A DNA stretch of 64,000 nucleotides from Mastigias papua (taxonomy: Eukaryota > Cnidaria > Scyphozoa > Rhizostomeae > Mastigiidae). Positions 45,464-55,382 of the stretch are shown here, piece by piece. Made by a program: the position numbers and the translations under genes. Position 1 is the first letter of the stretch. Every line of letters starts with the position of its first letter. The notes beneath the pieces were generated by a model. That model did no database searches and had not been told where the DNA came from. It saw only the letters and a list, made by a program, of their open reading frames with translations. The stretch covers positions 4,474,517-4,538,516 of the forward strand of contig OZ025278.1 of NCBI GenBank assembly GCA_964019165.1, given 5' to 3'.

Positions 45464-47977
45464 GTTTACTTGAAGAGTTCAAGTGAGAAAATGAACTCAT
45501 TTTGTGTACACTATACTGGGTTTTGAGTCTTGATGTAAACTGATTCCAAAACACTTAAATGAAAGGACGATCTTGCTTGCCCTATGATGCGAAAATGATC
45601 GTCTGGATATGTTTTGGCACAATCTGGGTTTTTAATGAGATGTTGTCCTATGGCCGAATCACTTTTCATTTTAGAATTAGAGTTTTTACACATACGAGGT
45701 GGCTGTTCCCTTATTGTAGTGTTTTTCTTCCTGATGGTAGTGGGTATATGTTGTTTTATTCTGTTAGCTAGTCTCTGCGTAGTGCATCCTACGTACCGAG
45801 CTTCACATCGGCACGAAAATTCGTAAACTACACAACTTTTTGAGTGGTAGGAACGCTATCCTTTTTAGCAGATCTTAGTATTGTAGACCACTCGAGGTTT
45901 CGCAGCATAGAAGCAAGATGAAATGGCTTTGTTAATTTGGTTTTAAAATCTTGATGAAACATTACCAATCCAGGGCAATTTTAGGTAAGGTGGGCACTTC
46001 TCAGGACCACATGGTTTTTCCGCTGCAAAGTTGGCAAGTTCTTGCTTAATACAAGAAATAAGGACATCGTCTGGATATCCATTTTCAATGAGCAGTTGTT
46101 TTACTCTATCAAGCTCTGAGTCTAATTTAGTTTTAGAGCAAATCATTAGTGCCCTGTGAAATAAGGTTTTGATAAGGCTAATTTTTCATGCTTTTGGGCT
46201 GAAGGAATTTCAACGGATGTATTGCCCTGTAAACGTTGGCTTCCTGTAAACGCTGGTGAGAAATCCAGTGCCCTCTTTTTCCACCAAAACATCTTGAAAG
46301 CTCAAGGAGTTGTTTTGCGCCTTCTCTACTGTGAATTTTAAAGCTGGATGCAGCAAGTTAAGTTTTTCATGAAATCAGTCACAATCCAGCTCGAAACTAA
46401 CGATGACGAAAGTATCGTCCACATATCTAAAATAGACACCTGGTTTTACGGTGTTATCAAAAAGTCTACCTTCATGAAAGCCCACGAAAATGCTCGCTAA
46501 AGCCGGCCCCAAGGGGCTGCCCATTGCCACTCCGTCTAATTGCTTATACATTTGGTTGTTAAAACTAAATTCCACTCCTCGAGTAGCAAGTAGCATCAAT
46601 TCTTTAAAGGTGTCCTCGGGAAATGGAGGGCAATCAAGGTGACCTCGATACAATGCATCAGCACAAATCCCTATGGTCTCATCTAATGGCACATCTGTGA
46701 ATAGACTGCTAATGTCAAAAGAGCATAGAAATGCCTTGGTAGGTTCTAGGTTGCAGTTTTGGATAAAATTGGCAAACGTAAAGAAGTCTTTTTATACAAT
46801 GTGAAGAGTACGATTTTAGGACCGGAGCCAAATTTTCTGCTAACCACTTAGCAAGTTCATGTTGAGAGGAGCCAATCATGGATAAAATGGGCCGAAATGA
46901 GGTTATCCTCTTTATGTGTTTCAGGCAAGCCATACATGCTGGGGCGCTGTGAGCCAGTGGGTCGAGTCCTATCGTAAACATCACGAGCCAGGATGTTTTG
47001 GTTTACTAAGCCTAAGAGATGTTTTTGTAACTTCTGCTCGTTCTTGGCCGTATTGTCGTGCAAATTGACACTGCCCATAATTAAAAATTTGGTCTTATCC
47101 TCGAAAATATTGCCCATCTTTTGAATGTAATCACTTCTATTTAAAATGACAACCCCAAATCCTTTATCAGGTTTTGTGATTAGGATCTGTTCATTGGAAC
47201 GTAAGGATTTTATAGCATGAAACTGTTCTTTATGCATATTGAAGCTCCTAGGTCAACTGGGGTGCCACAGTAAGCGTGTGCCAAATCGCTTAACCTGGCT
47301 TTTAGGGAGTTGAGCTCGTTGGATGAAATTGGCTTTTGCCTGGCAAGTTGAGCATATGAAATTTCAAATTCTGCAAAAACCTCCTCTCTGTTTACGTTTT
47401 TAGGTGGAAGATAAAAATCAAGGCCATTACTCAAAACAAATTTCTCCGCATCAGAGAGAGTATAATCGGAAAGGTTTTATAGACTATGTTTTTCCTTGTC
47501 ACTCAAAATGCCGCCGAAACGTTTCCTACGTAAAAGTTGGATGTTTCTATCGTGTTTTTCTTTGGTAGCATTTTCTGTCCGCTGATTGATTTCCGAAAGG
47601 TAGCGGCAAAACCGAACTAAGTCGGAAAATGACAAAAAGCTGCGAATTTTGATCCATTGGCGTTTGTATGCACATTTTGTGTGCCCAATTTGTTTGTTGA
47701 TCTTTTCAATTTCATCACTGAGAAATGCACGCTCAGTGGTATGGCTGTGCCTTGCACGACATCTAGAAATACAGGCAGAAATGAATTTTGGTGAAACACG
47801 ATTCGCTAAACGAAGTCCATAAAATGAAATAGAGAACTTAGCCGTTCTGATCTTACCTCGTAGCTTTACTATGTTGTTCAGATCTCCGATCTGCTTCTTG
47901 GAGTACCTCCGCCGAAAATACGTGAAAAGTCTGTTGGTACTACAAAACTTCACTACAGCACGAAAAAGCGGTACCAT
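45464..47977 (-). pseudogene. PLE-1 copy A reverse transcriptase/GIY-YIG protein
   Basis: In order on the minus strand: a basic N-terminal block (47977-47477); NELNSLKARLSDLA near 47300; RT palm entry ILITKPDKGFGV near 47160; MYGLPETHK near 46930; motif A SFDISSLFTDVPLDE near 46720; DGVAMGSPLGPALAS near 46520; motif C YFRYVDDTF near 46420; a CPPYLKLPW linker near 46000; then VVYEFSCRCEARYVG near 45800 and SAIGQHLIKNPDCAKTY. Known role: the RT copies the RNA and the GIY-YIG domain nicks target DNA. At least three frame breaks (about 46790, 46370, 45900) make it nonfunctional, but all catalytic motifs remain visible. Confidence 0.88.
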
Positions 47978-48060
47978 GTTTTAACCATACTGAAAAGTGA
48001 AAAGTCTGTTGGTACTACAGAACTTCACTATAGCACGAAAAAGCGGAAACATTCTTTTGG

Positions 48061-48101
48061 CATACTGAAAGCTTTTTTCGTCCGACACTCGTCAGAGTAT
48101 G
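48061..48101 (-). ncRNA. PLE-1 hammerhead motif, intact core
   Basis: Minus strand: CAUACU, CUGACGA, stem II GU/AC with loop GUCGG, GAA, stem III AAA/UUU with loop AGC, cleavage C after UU, AGUAUG. Core and stems I and III are canonical. This is one of the two best candidates of the family. Confidence 0.83.
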
Positions 48102-48224
48102 AAACGTCGGATAACGACCGAAAGGTGAACCGAAATATATAGCCAGATGCGGGTGCACGTGATATGATGAATAATGCGTCTATTTGGCCCTATGATTGGC
48201 CAATTAGCACCTATTCACCATTGT

Positions 48225-49077
48225 TTACTTGAAGAGTCCAAGTGAAAAAACGAACTCTTTTTGTTTACACAAGACTGGGTTTTGAGTCTTGATGTAAACC
48301 GATTCCAAAACACCTAAATGAAAGGACGATCTTGCTTGCCCAATGATGCGAAAATTATCGTCTGTATATGTTTTGGCGCATTCTGGATTTGTTAGAAGAT
48401 GTTGTCCTATGGCCGAATCACTTTTCATTTTAGAATTAGAGTTTTTACATGTACGAGGCGGCTGTTCTCTTGTTGTAGTGTTTTTCGTCCTGATGCTCGT
48501 GGGTACATGTTGTTTTATTCTATCTGCTAACCTCTGTGTAGTGCGCCCTACGTACCGAACTTCACATCGGCACGAACATTCGTAAACTACACAACTTTTT
48601 TGGGTGGTAGGAACGCTATCTTTTTTTAGCAGATGGTAGCATGACCCTCGTATTATAAACCGCACGGGGCTTCATAGCATAGAAACAAGATGTAATGGCT
48701 TTATTGATTTGGTTTTCAAATTTAGATGAAACATTTCCAATCCAGGGCAATTTCAGGTAAACCGGGCACTTTTCAGGACCAAACCGTTTTTCTGATGAAA
48801 TGTTGGCTAGTTTTTCCTTAATGCAAGAAACAAGGACTTCTTCTGGATATCCATTGTCAATTAAAAGTTGTTTTATTGTGTCCAGCTCAGAATCTAACTT
48901 AGTTTTAGAGCAAATCATTAGTGCCCTATGAACTAAAGTTTTGATTAGGTTGATCTTCCTAGCTTTTGGGCTGAAGGAATTCCAACGGATGTATTGACCA
49001 GTAAACGTTGGCTTCCTGTAAATGCTGGTGAGAAATCCAGTGCCCCCTTTCTCCACCGAAACATCTAGAAAATTCAA
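48225..49077 (-). pseudogene. PLE-1 copy B, RT tail and GIY-YIG domain
   Basis: The first block (49077-48616: NFLDVSV, YRKPTFTGQYIRWNSFS, KLPWIGNVSSKF) is followed after one frameshift by 48665-48225, an intact GIY-YIG region (VVYECSCRCEVRYVGRTTQRLADRIKQHVP) with the SAIGQHL tail up to the stop. The GIY-YIG block is the best preserved of the family in this window. Confidence 0.88.
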
Positions 49078-49085
49078 GGAGTTAG

Positions 49086-49320
49086 GGTTAGCTTACTGAA
49101 AAGCTTACTGAAAAGCTTATTTTCGTCTGACACTCGTCAGAGTATGAAATGTCGGATAGCGACCGAAAAGTGAACCGAAATTTATAGCCAGATGCGGGTA
49201 CACGTGATATGATGAATAATGTGTCCAGTTAGCCATATGATTGGCCACTTGGCACTCATTTTCTCACTTGGACTCTTGAAGTAAACAATGGTGAATAGGT
49301 GCCAAGTGGTATCATAGTCA
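49086..49320 (-). mobile_element. PLE-1 terminus fragment (third unit of the array)
   Basis: A terminal segment in the same orientation as copies A and B, with the hammerhead at 49104-49145 and a short duplicated CTTACTGAAAAG at its left boundary. It abuts the truncated end of LINE-B copy 2. Confidence 0.85.
49104..49145 (-). ncRNA. PLE-1 hammerhead motif, variant
   Basis: CAUACU, CUGACGA, stem II GU/AC, GAA intact; stem III reads AAUAAGCUUUU and the 3' stem I strand AGUAAG has one mismatch. Possibly active. Confidence 0.65.
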
Positions 49321-49329
49321 CCTGACAGT

Positions 49330-50585
49330 AGAGGGTTTAATGAGTTATCAATTTTTTCTGCAAGATTTTACTTATAAGATCAATATTGGTAGACATAGAT
49401 CTCTTACTTAATAATCGTTTGATTGTCCTCCAAGATTCTTCCATTTTACCCTGAAAATGGATATTTTTGTTCGATAATACTGTCTCTTGAACTTAATATT
49501 GAGTTGATTGACCCTATTTCGAACTTTTCTGTAGGACTCCACAAAGAAAGAATTGTATTTAACTGCTGCTTTTTCAGTTTATCTCTCTCCCTAATTAGCC
49601 CCTTAAGGTACTTGTTAATCCATCGACAGTATTTCTCAGAAACCCGTATTGACTTAAGTAGAGCATGCTTGTCAATGATCATGGAAAAAAGGTTAGACCA
49701 GTCATCAACAAGCACTTTAATGTCGACAGGCCTGCTAACTACCCCATCCCAGTTAATCCTAGACACATCTGCGAAAAAAGCAGTTTCATCGAAGTTTTTC
49801 ATGGACCTTGTTTTGATAACTTTGTGATCTTTCCTACGTGCTCCATTCAACTTCCTAAGACAATATACTAAATAATGATCACTCATGGAGACTTGCAGTG
49901 CCTCCAAATCAAGAATACTTTCAGGAGAAGTTGTAGCAACGTGATCAATAAGTGTGAAAATTGTTAAATTGACCCTTGTAGGCTCTTTAATAAGCTGTTT
50001 GAAGCTGAATAAATAGTATACTTTACTCATATGGCGACCATCATTTTCGATAGGCTGATTCTCTATCCTTTTGGTTAAATCACAATTTGCATGAACTAAG
50101 AGAATTATTTCTTAACCGTCCTTATCAAGGAAGGAAAGAGCAGTTTCTAACTTCTGAAATGTCCTTATTGGATAACTGGGAGGTCTATACCAAGCCAGAA
50201 CAAAAAAGGAGCTGCACTTCTGGGGCAAAATTTCAATATGAGTTAACTCTAGGTCTTCGATAGGAACATCCATCCGTTGATTAAATCTGATGGAATCCCT
50301 AAAAAAAACAGAGACCCCGCCACCCCTTGCAGAGTGCTCCAATCGTTCCTTTTGGTAACCTCTAATGGCTATCAATTCAACGGGGTAACCTGGACAAATT
50401 TTCGTTTCATTAAGGGCCATAATATGAACCTTAAGGGTGTTCATCAGTAACTGAATCTCATCCAGGTGACTACGTATACCATTAACGTTAAGAGAAGTAA
50501 TCGACATGCCCTCTTTGAATTCACGCCGCTGATGACATAGTGCAGGTTGGCCTTCAGAAACGTTTTGCCCCCCCCCCCCAGTCAT
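49330..50585 (-). pseudogene. LINE-B copy 2 ORF2 endonuclease
   Basis: Blocks 50585-50112 and 50030-49446 read SLNVNGIRSHLDEIQ, ALNETKI, GGGVSVFF, WYRPPSYP, ending SMSDHYLVY and a CPWINxLKGLIRERDKL-like linker, like copy 1. At the expected LLGDTNCD position the codons give LLVHANCD, so the catalytic aspartate is lost. A stop (before EIILL) and a frameshift are present. Confidence 0.85.
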
Positions 50586-50635
50586 AAAGGTGGGAAAATG
50601 GGGTCCACTGTATCATCGCCATCAGGCACACTCCC

Positions 50636-52178
50636 ATCACCCAGATTGAATATGCTCCACGAGATTTCTGGCGAGTAATCTGTTCCCCTCAGAGGTAAGG
50701 TGCATTCCATCTTTATCTAAGTGCCGAAAGGCGATGTTACCATGATCGATTAAGTCCCACCCCCTAGGAGAGGCAGGGTAGTTTAATGGCTTTATTTATC
50801 TCAATCACACTAATGTTCGTAGGAGTATCAAAGCCTTGAAAAAACACAGATGAGACTGAGATTTTTATTTCAGTATTAATTTCTTTCAGCCGCTTGAAAG
50901 TGAAGTGCACATTTCCTATGATTTTTTCTAGCTTGACCCCTTTTGAAACATTGCTGCTTCCTATGTAAAATATGACTTCATCAGACTTAATAATTCACTG
51001 TTTATTGTCTGCTTGTGGCGAAATAAAATCTGGCTACTTCTTAGTCCACCTACGCCCTTCGCTGAGATATTTCCCGGAAGTACATTGCAATCATTAAGCC
51101 TCATTAAGCACATTAAATCGCATTGAAGAAGGACATTTGTCTTTTGGCTGTCGAAATTTCCAGTTTCTTTAGAGCTATGGGAATTCTTAGTGTGTTTCTT
51201 ACCTGCAGCTTTCTTTGCGACATTTTTCTTTTGATCCCGTTTTCTGCTGTTGTTACTAGCCATTGGTTTGCTTTTGTCAATTGCTGTTCTTGCTGTTGTA
51301 GGTGTTTAAATGCTGAAATTTTCTTGACTGTTGACTCGGTTATGCGCGATGTCGCATGATACATGTTTCTCGTTTATAGCCGATTTCAAGGAAATAAATT
51401 CTTTGTGCTTTAACTTTTGAAGATCTTTCAGCTGTTTGGCAAGGCGTTGTTCAACAGAATCTATCTCAGAAGTCTGATTCATACTTTTTTTAGTGTGCGT
51501 AGCTCCCATCACCTTCAAAGTAGGCCCCTGAGAGCAAACGTCTGCACTCATTTTCTGGATTTGGAGTCTTAGGCCTAAAATTTCCACAGCGAGTTTGCTA
51601 ATGCGAGATCTCTCATTTTCAATCATATTATTGAGATTAGCATTGCAGTCAACATGTTTTGGTATAATGCCAAGCAAAGATGAAGCATTTGAATTACCAA
51701 CTGTAAAATTATGAATATCTGTATCTTTGCCTTTTAGCGGAGTTGTAACCCCATCAATGAAGCACAAGAACGAGTCATCCAGGGAATTGCTAGTAATAAA
51801 GTCCCAATTTTAAACTGATTGTCGTTACTTATGATAGCAAACCTTATCATTATCCACAATGTTAATGTCTGGCTGGTTTGCATTCATGTGACTGCATAAT
51901 ATAGCATTGATTTGCGCCTAAATTTCGCCCTGATCACTAACGGCAGCATAAGACTTTTTCACCGTGTCACCCTGACTAGTATTGAATATTGATTCAGCAA
52001 TAATGTTGCTAGACTCCTCACTTACAAAGAGAGAAATGAGTCCAGAAGGCGTTGTTCTATTAAAAAAAGAGCCAGTATTCAGAAGGCAAAAAAGGGACTC
52101 TCGACCATCCTTGATGCTTAGGCCATGGTGCTTCTGAGCATGCGATACAACTGATTCATGGTCGGGACGCTTGTTCAT
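50636..52178 (-). pseudogene. LINE-B ORF1 with SGNH-type esterase domain
   Basis: Three blocks in changing frames: an N-terminal part (52178-51918), a coiled-coil-rich middle (51767-51306, many L/I heptad-like positions and K-rich ends) and a C-terminal part (51263 to about 50640). The C-terminal part reads VEFTFKRLKE-like helix, SVSSVF and finally GMHLTSEGN after DKD, the D-x-x-H catalytic end of SGNH hydrolases. ORF1 esterase domains are established in CR1/L2-group LINEs and act in lipid or RNA handling that is not settled. Several frameshifts. Confidence 0.75.
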
Positions 52179-53110
52179 TGCTCTAAGCTATCAGCACATT
52201 ACTGCCACAATTAGCCATTAATGATAAATAAAACATAAATAATACTTTCTATATTTGTCAATTTTGCAAATTCAGTGTAAGTCCTGCAATATCAATCTAG
52301 CATGTCCTAGCACGAGCAACATCCAATGTGAAAAACTTGCTTACTTCTGACAAAACTCTAGCAACTCTACCTGATAACTAACTTATAGAAAGCAATTTAC
52401 TCATTCTACTACGATTGCGCTAATAATCAATAAACAATCATATTAGAGAAATAAACTGTTATATACTATGTAAGGGCTAATTAATTTACTTCAAACAATC
52501 AGTTTCTGAATCATTTTTCCATACACTGCTGAGCTTTACGTCAATACGTTAAACTACACATGCTCAGAGTGTATAAACAATAAGAAGAAAAAATGACACA
52601 TGACGGTCCTCGTTGCAAATTGCAATAAATGGAAGGATGAATCACACTGCAGCTCTCGCGTTCCCGTGTTCTCGCGTTACCGAGTGCAGGGGTTTCGCGA
52701 CACCTGCTCTGCTTCTCATAGTCTACTGTATCCACCAGCCCAACTGCCAACAAGGGTATTATTTCATTTCATGATGAAATAGTACAGAATTTGATGTCAC
52801 CTTCCTCTAACCTTTGCAGCAGTGGACTTCCCCTTGAAAGTTTGAAGCATAGAATTCTAAAGTAGACATTGGAATTTCAGGACTGTCAGTCCTACCAAGG
52901 AAAATCTACAAAACTAACGTGGTGGCAAACTGGGGAAAAACAATTATGCGCTTAGCAAAACTGTCTAGTAACTTACAATTAAAATATCCTCCGTTACAAG
53001 ATAAGTAGTAACACGTGAATAAGTAAACAAGCACACAATAGTCACAGCTTTGTAAATACGACGAGGTGACTACAAAATGGCTTTGTCTTAAAATTGTAAG
53101 GTGAACTCGA
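52179..53110. other. noncoding stretch
   Basis: Upstream of LINE-B ORF1 and downstream of GPCR2. A GC-richer patch (about 52650-52720) may belong to the LINE promoter. No gene seen. Confidence 0.5.
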
Positions 53111-53116
53111 GTCTGA

Positions 53117-54229
53117 TTACAGTTTCAGCAATCTCTTCATTTCATCTTTAATCTTCTGTACCCTTACGCAGTATATCACTGGATTTATTGAGCTGTTTAG
53201 CAGTGCTATCACATTTGCCCAATCGAAGGCTACTTTTTGCGCTTCAAAACTGATGACATGACTTCGAGCAATAGCTTTGACTACAGTAGCCGGTAGATAG
53301 CAGAGCAGAAAAACTGAGAGAATCATTATAACAGTGTATGATCGAGACGCTTGCTTTGATGAACCAGCAGCATTCACAGTGCTTCGTTGGACATGAGGAA
53401 CATTTTGCATCTTCTTCTTATCATAATCAGTAGTAGCCAAATTGATGTCCGGTGAGGCATCAGGTACCTTGTCGGCATCATTGATAAATTCTGTACCATT
53501 ATGTACATTTGCTGGGATATTACTCAGGGTGATAGCTGGTATTACATGAATCATTTGTTTCTTCTTTCTCACCTCCTTGTACACCATGACATAGCAAATA
53601 CATATTGCAAGTACACAAAAGTAGAAGCTTATTGCCATCAAGCTACTAAGAAAGCTTCTCGGAAGAACGCTGAAAAATGCCATCGATGCAAAAAGTAGGA
53701 GACTAATCCAACCACAAATAATAGTAGCAAGATATTTCTTATAAATAACATGCTCTTGGTAACGAAATGGAAACCAAGTAGCAAAGCATCTATCAAATGA
53801 AAACATAGTGGCACTAAGCATAGATGCCCCTACACACACTATGCCAAAGGAAGAATTGATGAGTTTTATTTTGCAGCTATCAAGACCATAGATATCAAGA
53901 ATAAGACAGACAGAAGTGAGAGGCTGGACAGTCAAACCGACAAGGAAATCGCTTAAAGCCATGCTCTTTAAAACGAGGTTCGCGGCTGTGTCGAATTCGT
54001 CTTTTCTGTTTAAAACAATCATGACTATAAGGTTAAGAGCAGCAGCAAATATTGAAAAGCACGAATTTACACCAATAAGTACAATATTTGAAGCAAAAGG
54101 AGCTGTAGTTCCTCTTGCAAATGAACGTTGTAGAGTAATACATAAGAGATTTATGTGTGCAGCAGAGGTAGCATTCCAAGTGTTATTAGAAGCCCACAAA
54201 CCTGAGTCATTAGGCATGGAATGATTCAT
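53117..54229 (-). CDS. GPCR2, rhodopsin-class paralog of GPCR1
   Basis: An intronless 370-residue frame. Seven hydrophobic segments; DRC at 146-148, CYLP at 310-313, NPVIY at 349-353. N-x-S/T sites in the N-terminus (NHS, NDS, NNT, NAT). The transmembrane core and the QKIKDEMK C-terminal helix are strongly like GPCR1. The third intracellular loop (about 222-295) is the most diverged part, so G-protein coupling could differ. The start aligns with GPCR1 residue 10. Both genes are on the minus strand, 33 kb apart, and similar in 5' and 3' flanks, so a segmental duplication is likely. Ligand unknown. Confidence 0.93.
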   Translation of the reverse strand: MNHSMPNDSGLWASNNTWNATSAAHINLLCITLQRSFARGTTAPFASNIVLIGVNSCFSIFAAALNLIVMIVLNRKDEFDTAANLVLKSMALSDFLVGLTVQPLTSVCLILDIYGLDSCKIKLINSSFGIVCVGASMLSATMFSFDRCFATWFPFRYQEHVIYKKYLATIICGWISLLLFASMAFFSVLPRSFLSSLMAISFYFCVLAICICYVMVYKEVRKKKQMIHVIPAITLSNIPANVHNGTEFINDADKVPDASPDINLATTDYDKKKMQNVPHVQRSTVNAAGSSKQASRSYTVIMILSVFLLCYLPATVVKAIARSHVISFEAQKVAFDWANVIALLNSSINPVIYCVRVQKIKDEMKRLLKL

Positions 54230-54303
54230 CTTCAGATATGATAATTTCTCAACCAGATTATGCTGCTTCTAAGCTGTGCAGTGATGCGAAGAGTGAACCA
54301 AGA

Positions 54304-54310
54304 TTTTATA
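54304..54310 (-). promoter_or_regulatory. TATA box of GPCR2 (predicted)
   Basis: Minus strand GATATAAAATC about 75 bp upstream of the start codon, in a position matching the GPCR1 TATA. Confidence 0.5.
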
Positions 54311-55382
54311 TCACATATTATTATGGTAGAGTGTTGTGTTAATTAATATTCTATCTATTATCTGCGCAGCTTGATTTAAGTGAGAAGAAATAGGTGATTG
54401 CTCATTATATATACCCAATGTATCAGCACAGTCTGCATCTCAGAATGACATTCCTGTGTATCATTGGGTACGGTGTGGAGAGCATCTTGTAGACTTTAAA
54501 ATTTCTCACAAGTGATGAATAAACAATGAAAGTAACTAATAATGGGCAGTTATCATAATGATATGGAGACTTCTGGCTGTGTCTAATATAGTACGCCTTA
54601 GCATGCAAGTCAATCAAACGCAGGAAAGGCTTGTTCCGTATGCTTTTTCAAAATATCGAAATGTTTACGAAGTTTGAAGCAAACCTGGCCTTTCCCAGTA
54701 TCCACTGCCTATGTGTCTGAGTTCTATTTGTTATTTTCTTTTTGTAACTTAGCTGCAATTCTCTTGCAAGAAAGCTACAAATGTAAAATTTTATGTTCCA
54801 ATCAAATTGGGAACCTGATGGCCAGGAATCAGGTTTTGTTATGAATGACATCAAGTAGGCTATAATTCTATGTTGTGGTGGTAATATTGTATGAAACGAG
54901 AAAATTCTTAGCTCGAAATTATCCTTTTAAGACTCAACTCACCTAAGTGCTTCTTCGTATAAATTGACAAAGCTAGTTTGAAAATACGAAAGTACATTAC
55001 CATGTCAGTTAAGATAGCGGTAATTTGAAACTTTTTCAGAACAGCCATTCTTTTGCTACCTCATATTATAAATCGTCCCTTATTGCTTTATACTTTTGCT
55101 CTTTTGATAAAACTTTGTCGCAAATTTCGTCGATATGTAAAGTCAATCTTGCATCAGGTTTTTGAGACACGGATCAAGAGCTTGTATCGAGCTGTAAATT
55201 ATAACTGACTTCTTTATTTTATTCACTTTAACAAGCAAAAGTACAATTGCGATACATTGAGCACAGGTACTGGTAATAAATCTAGCTCTCCATACAGATA
55301 TGTTGTCCCCATGAACTGCACATGTTTGGTTGCAAGCAAAACATTAAGCATATTTCCAAACAAAACCCTTGGTTTAAGTCTG
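54311..55382. other. noncoding stretch
   Basis: No recognisable gene or repeat upstream of the pogo-like element. Confidence 0.5.

Larger units (their letters stand above)
47999..49085 (-). mobile_element. PLE-1 copy B, 5'-truncated
   Basis: Minus strand, tandem with copy A. Contains the end of the RT through the GIY-YIG region and a 3' terminus with an intact hammerhead motif. Confidence 0.9.
49321..52178 (-). mobile_element. LINE-B copy 2, 5' part with ORF1
   Basis: Contains ORF1 (52178-50636) and the endonuclease part of ORF2 (50585-49330). The RT and tail are gone, cut off at the junction with PLE-1 DNA at about 49320. Most dead LINEs lose the 5' end, so a retained 5' end with a lost 3' end points to a later deletion or insertion event. 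Confidence 0.85.

Noticed and set aside
49081..49096. TTAGGGTTAG at the end of PLE-1 copy B, resembling a telomere repeat
   Set aside because: Only about one and a half units. Some PLEs associate with telomeres, but this is too short to support it.
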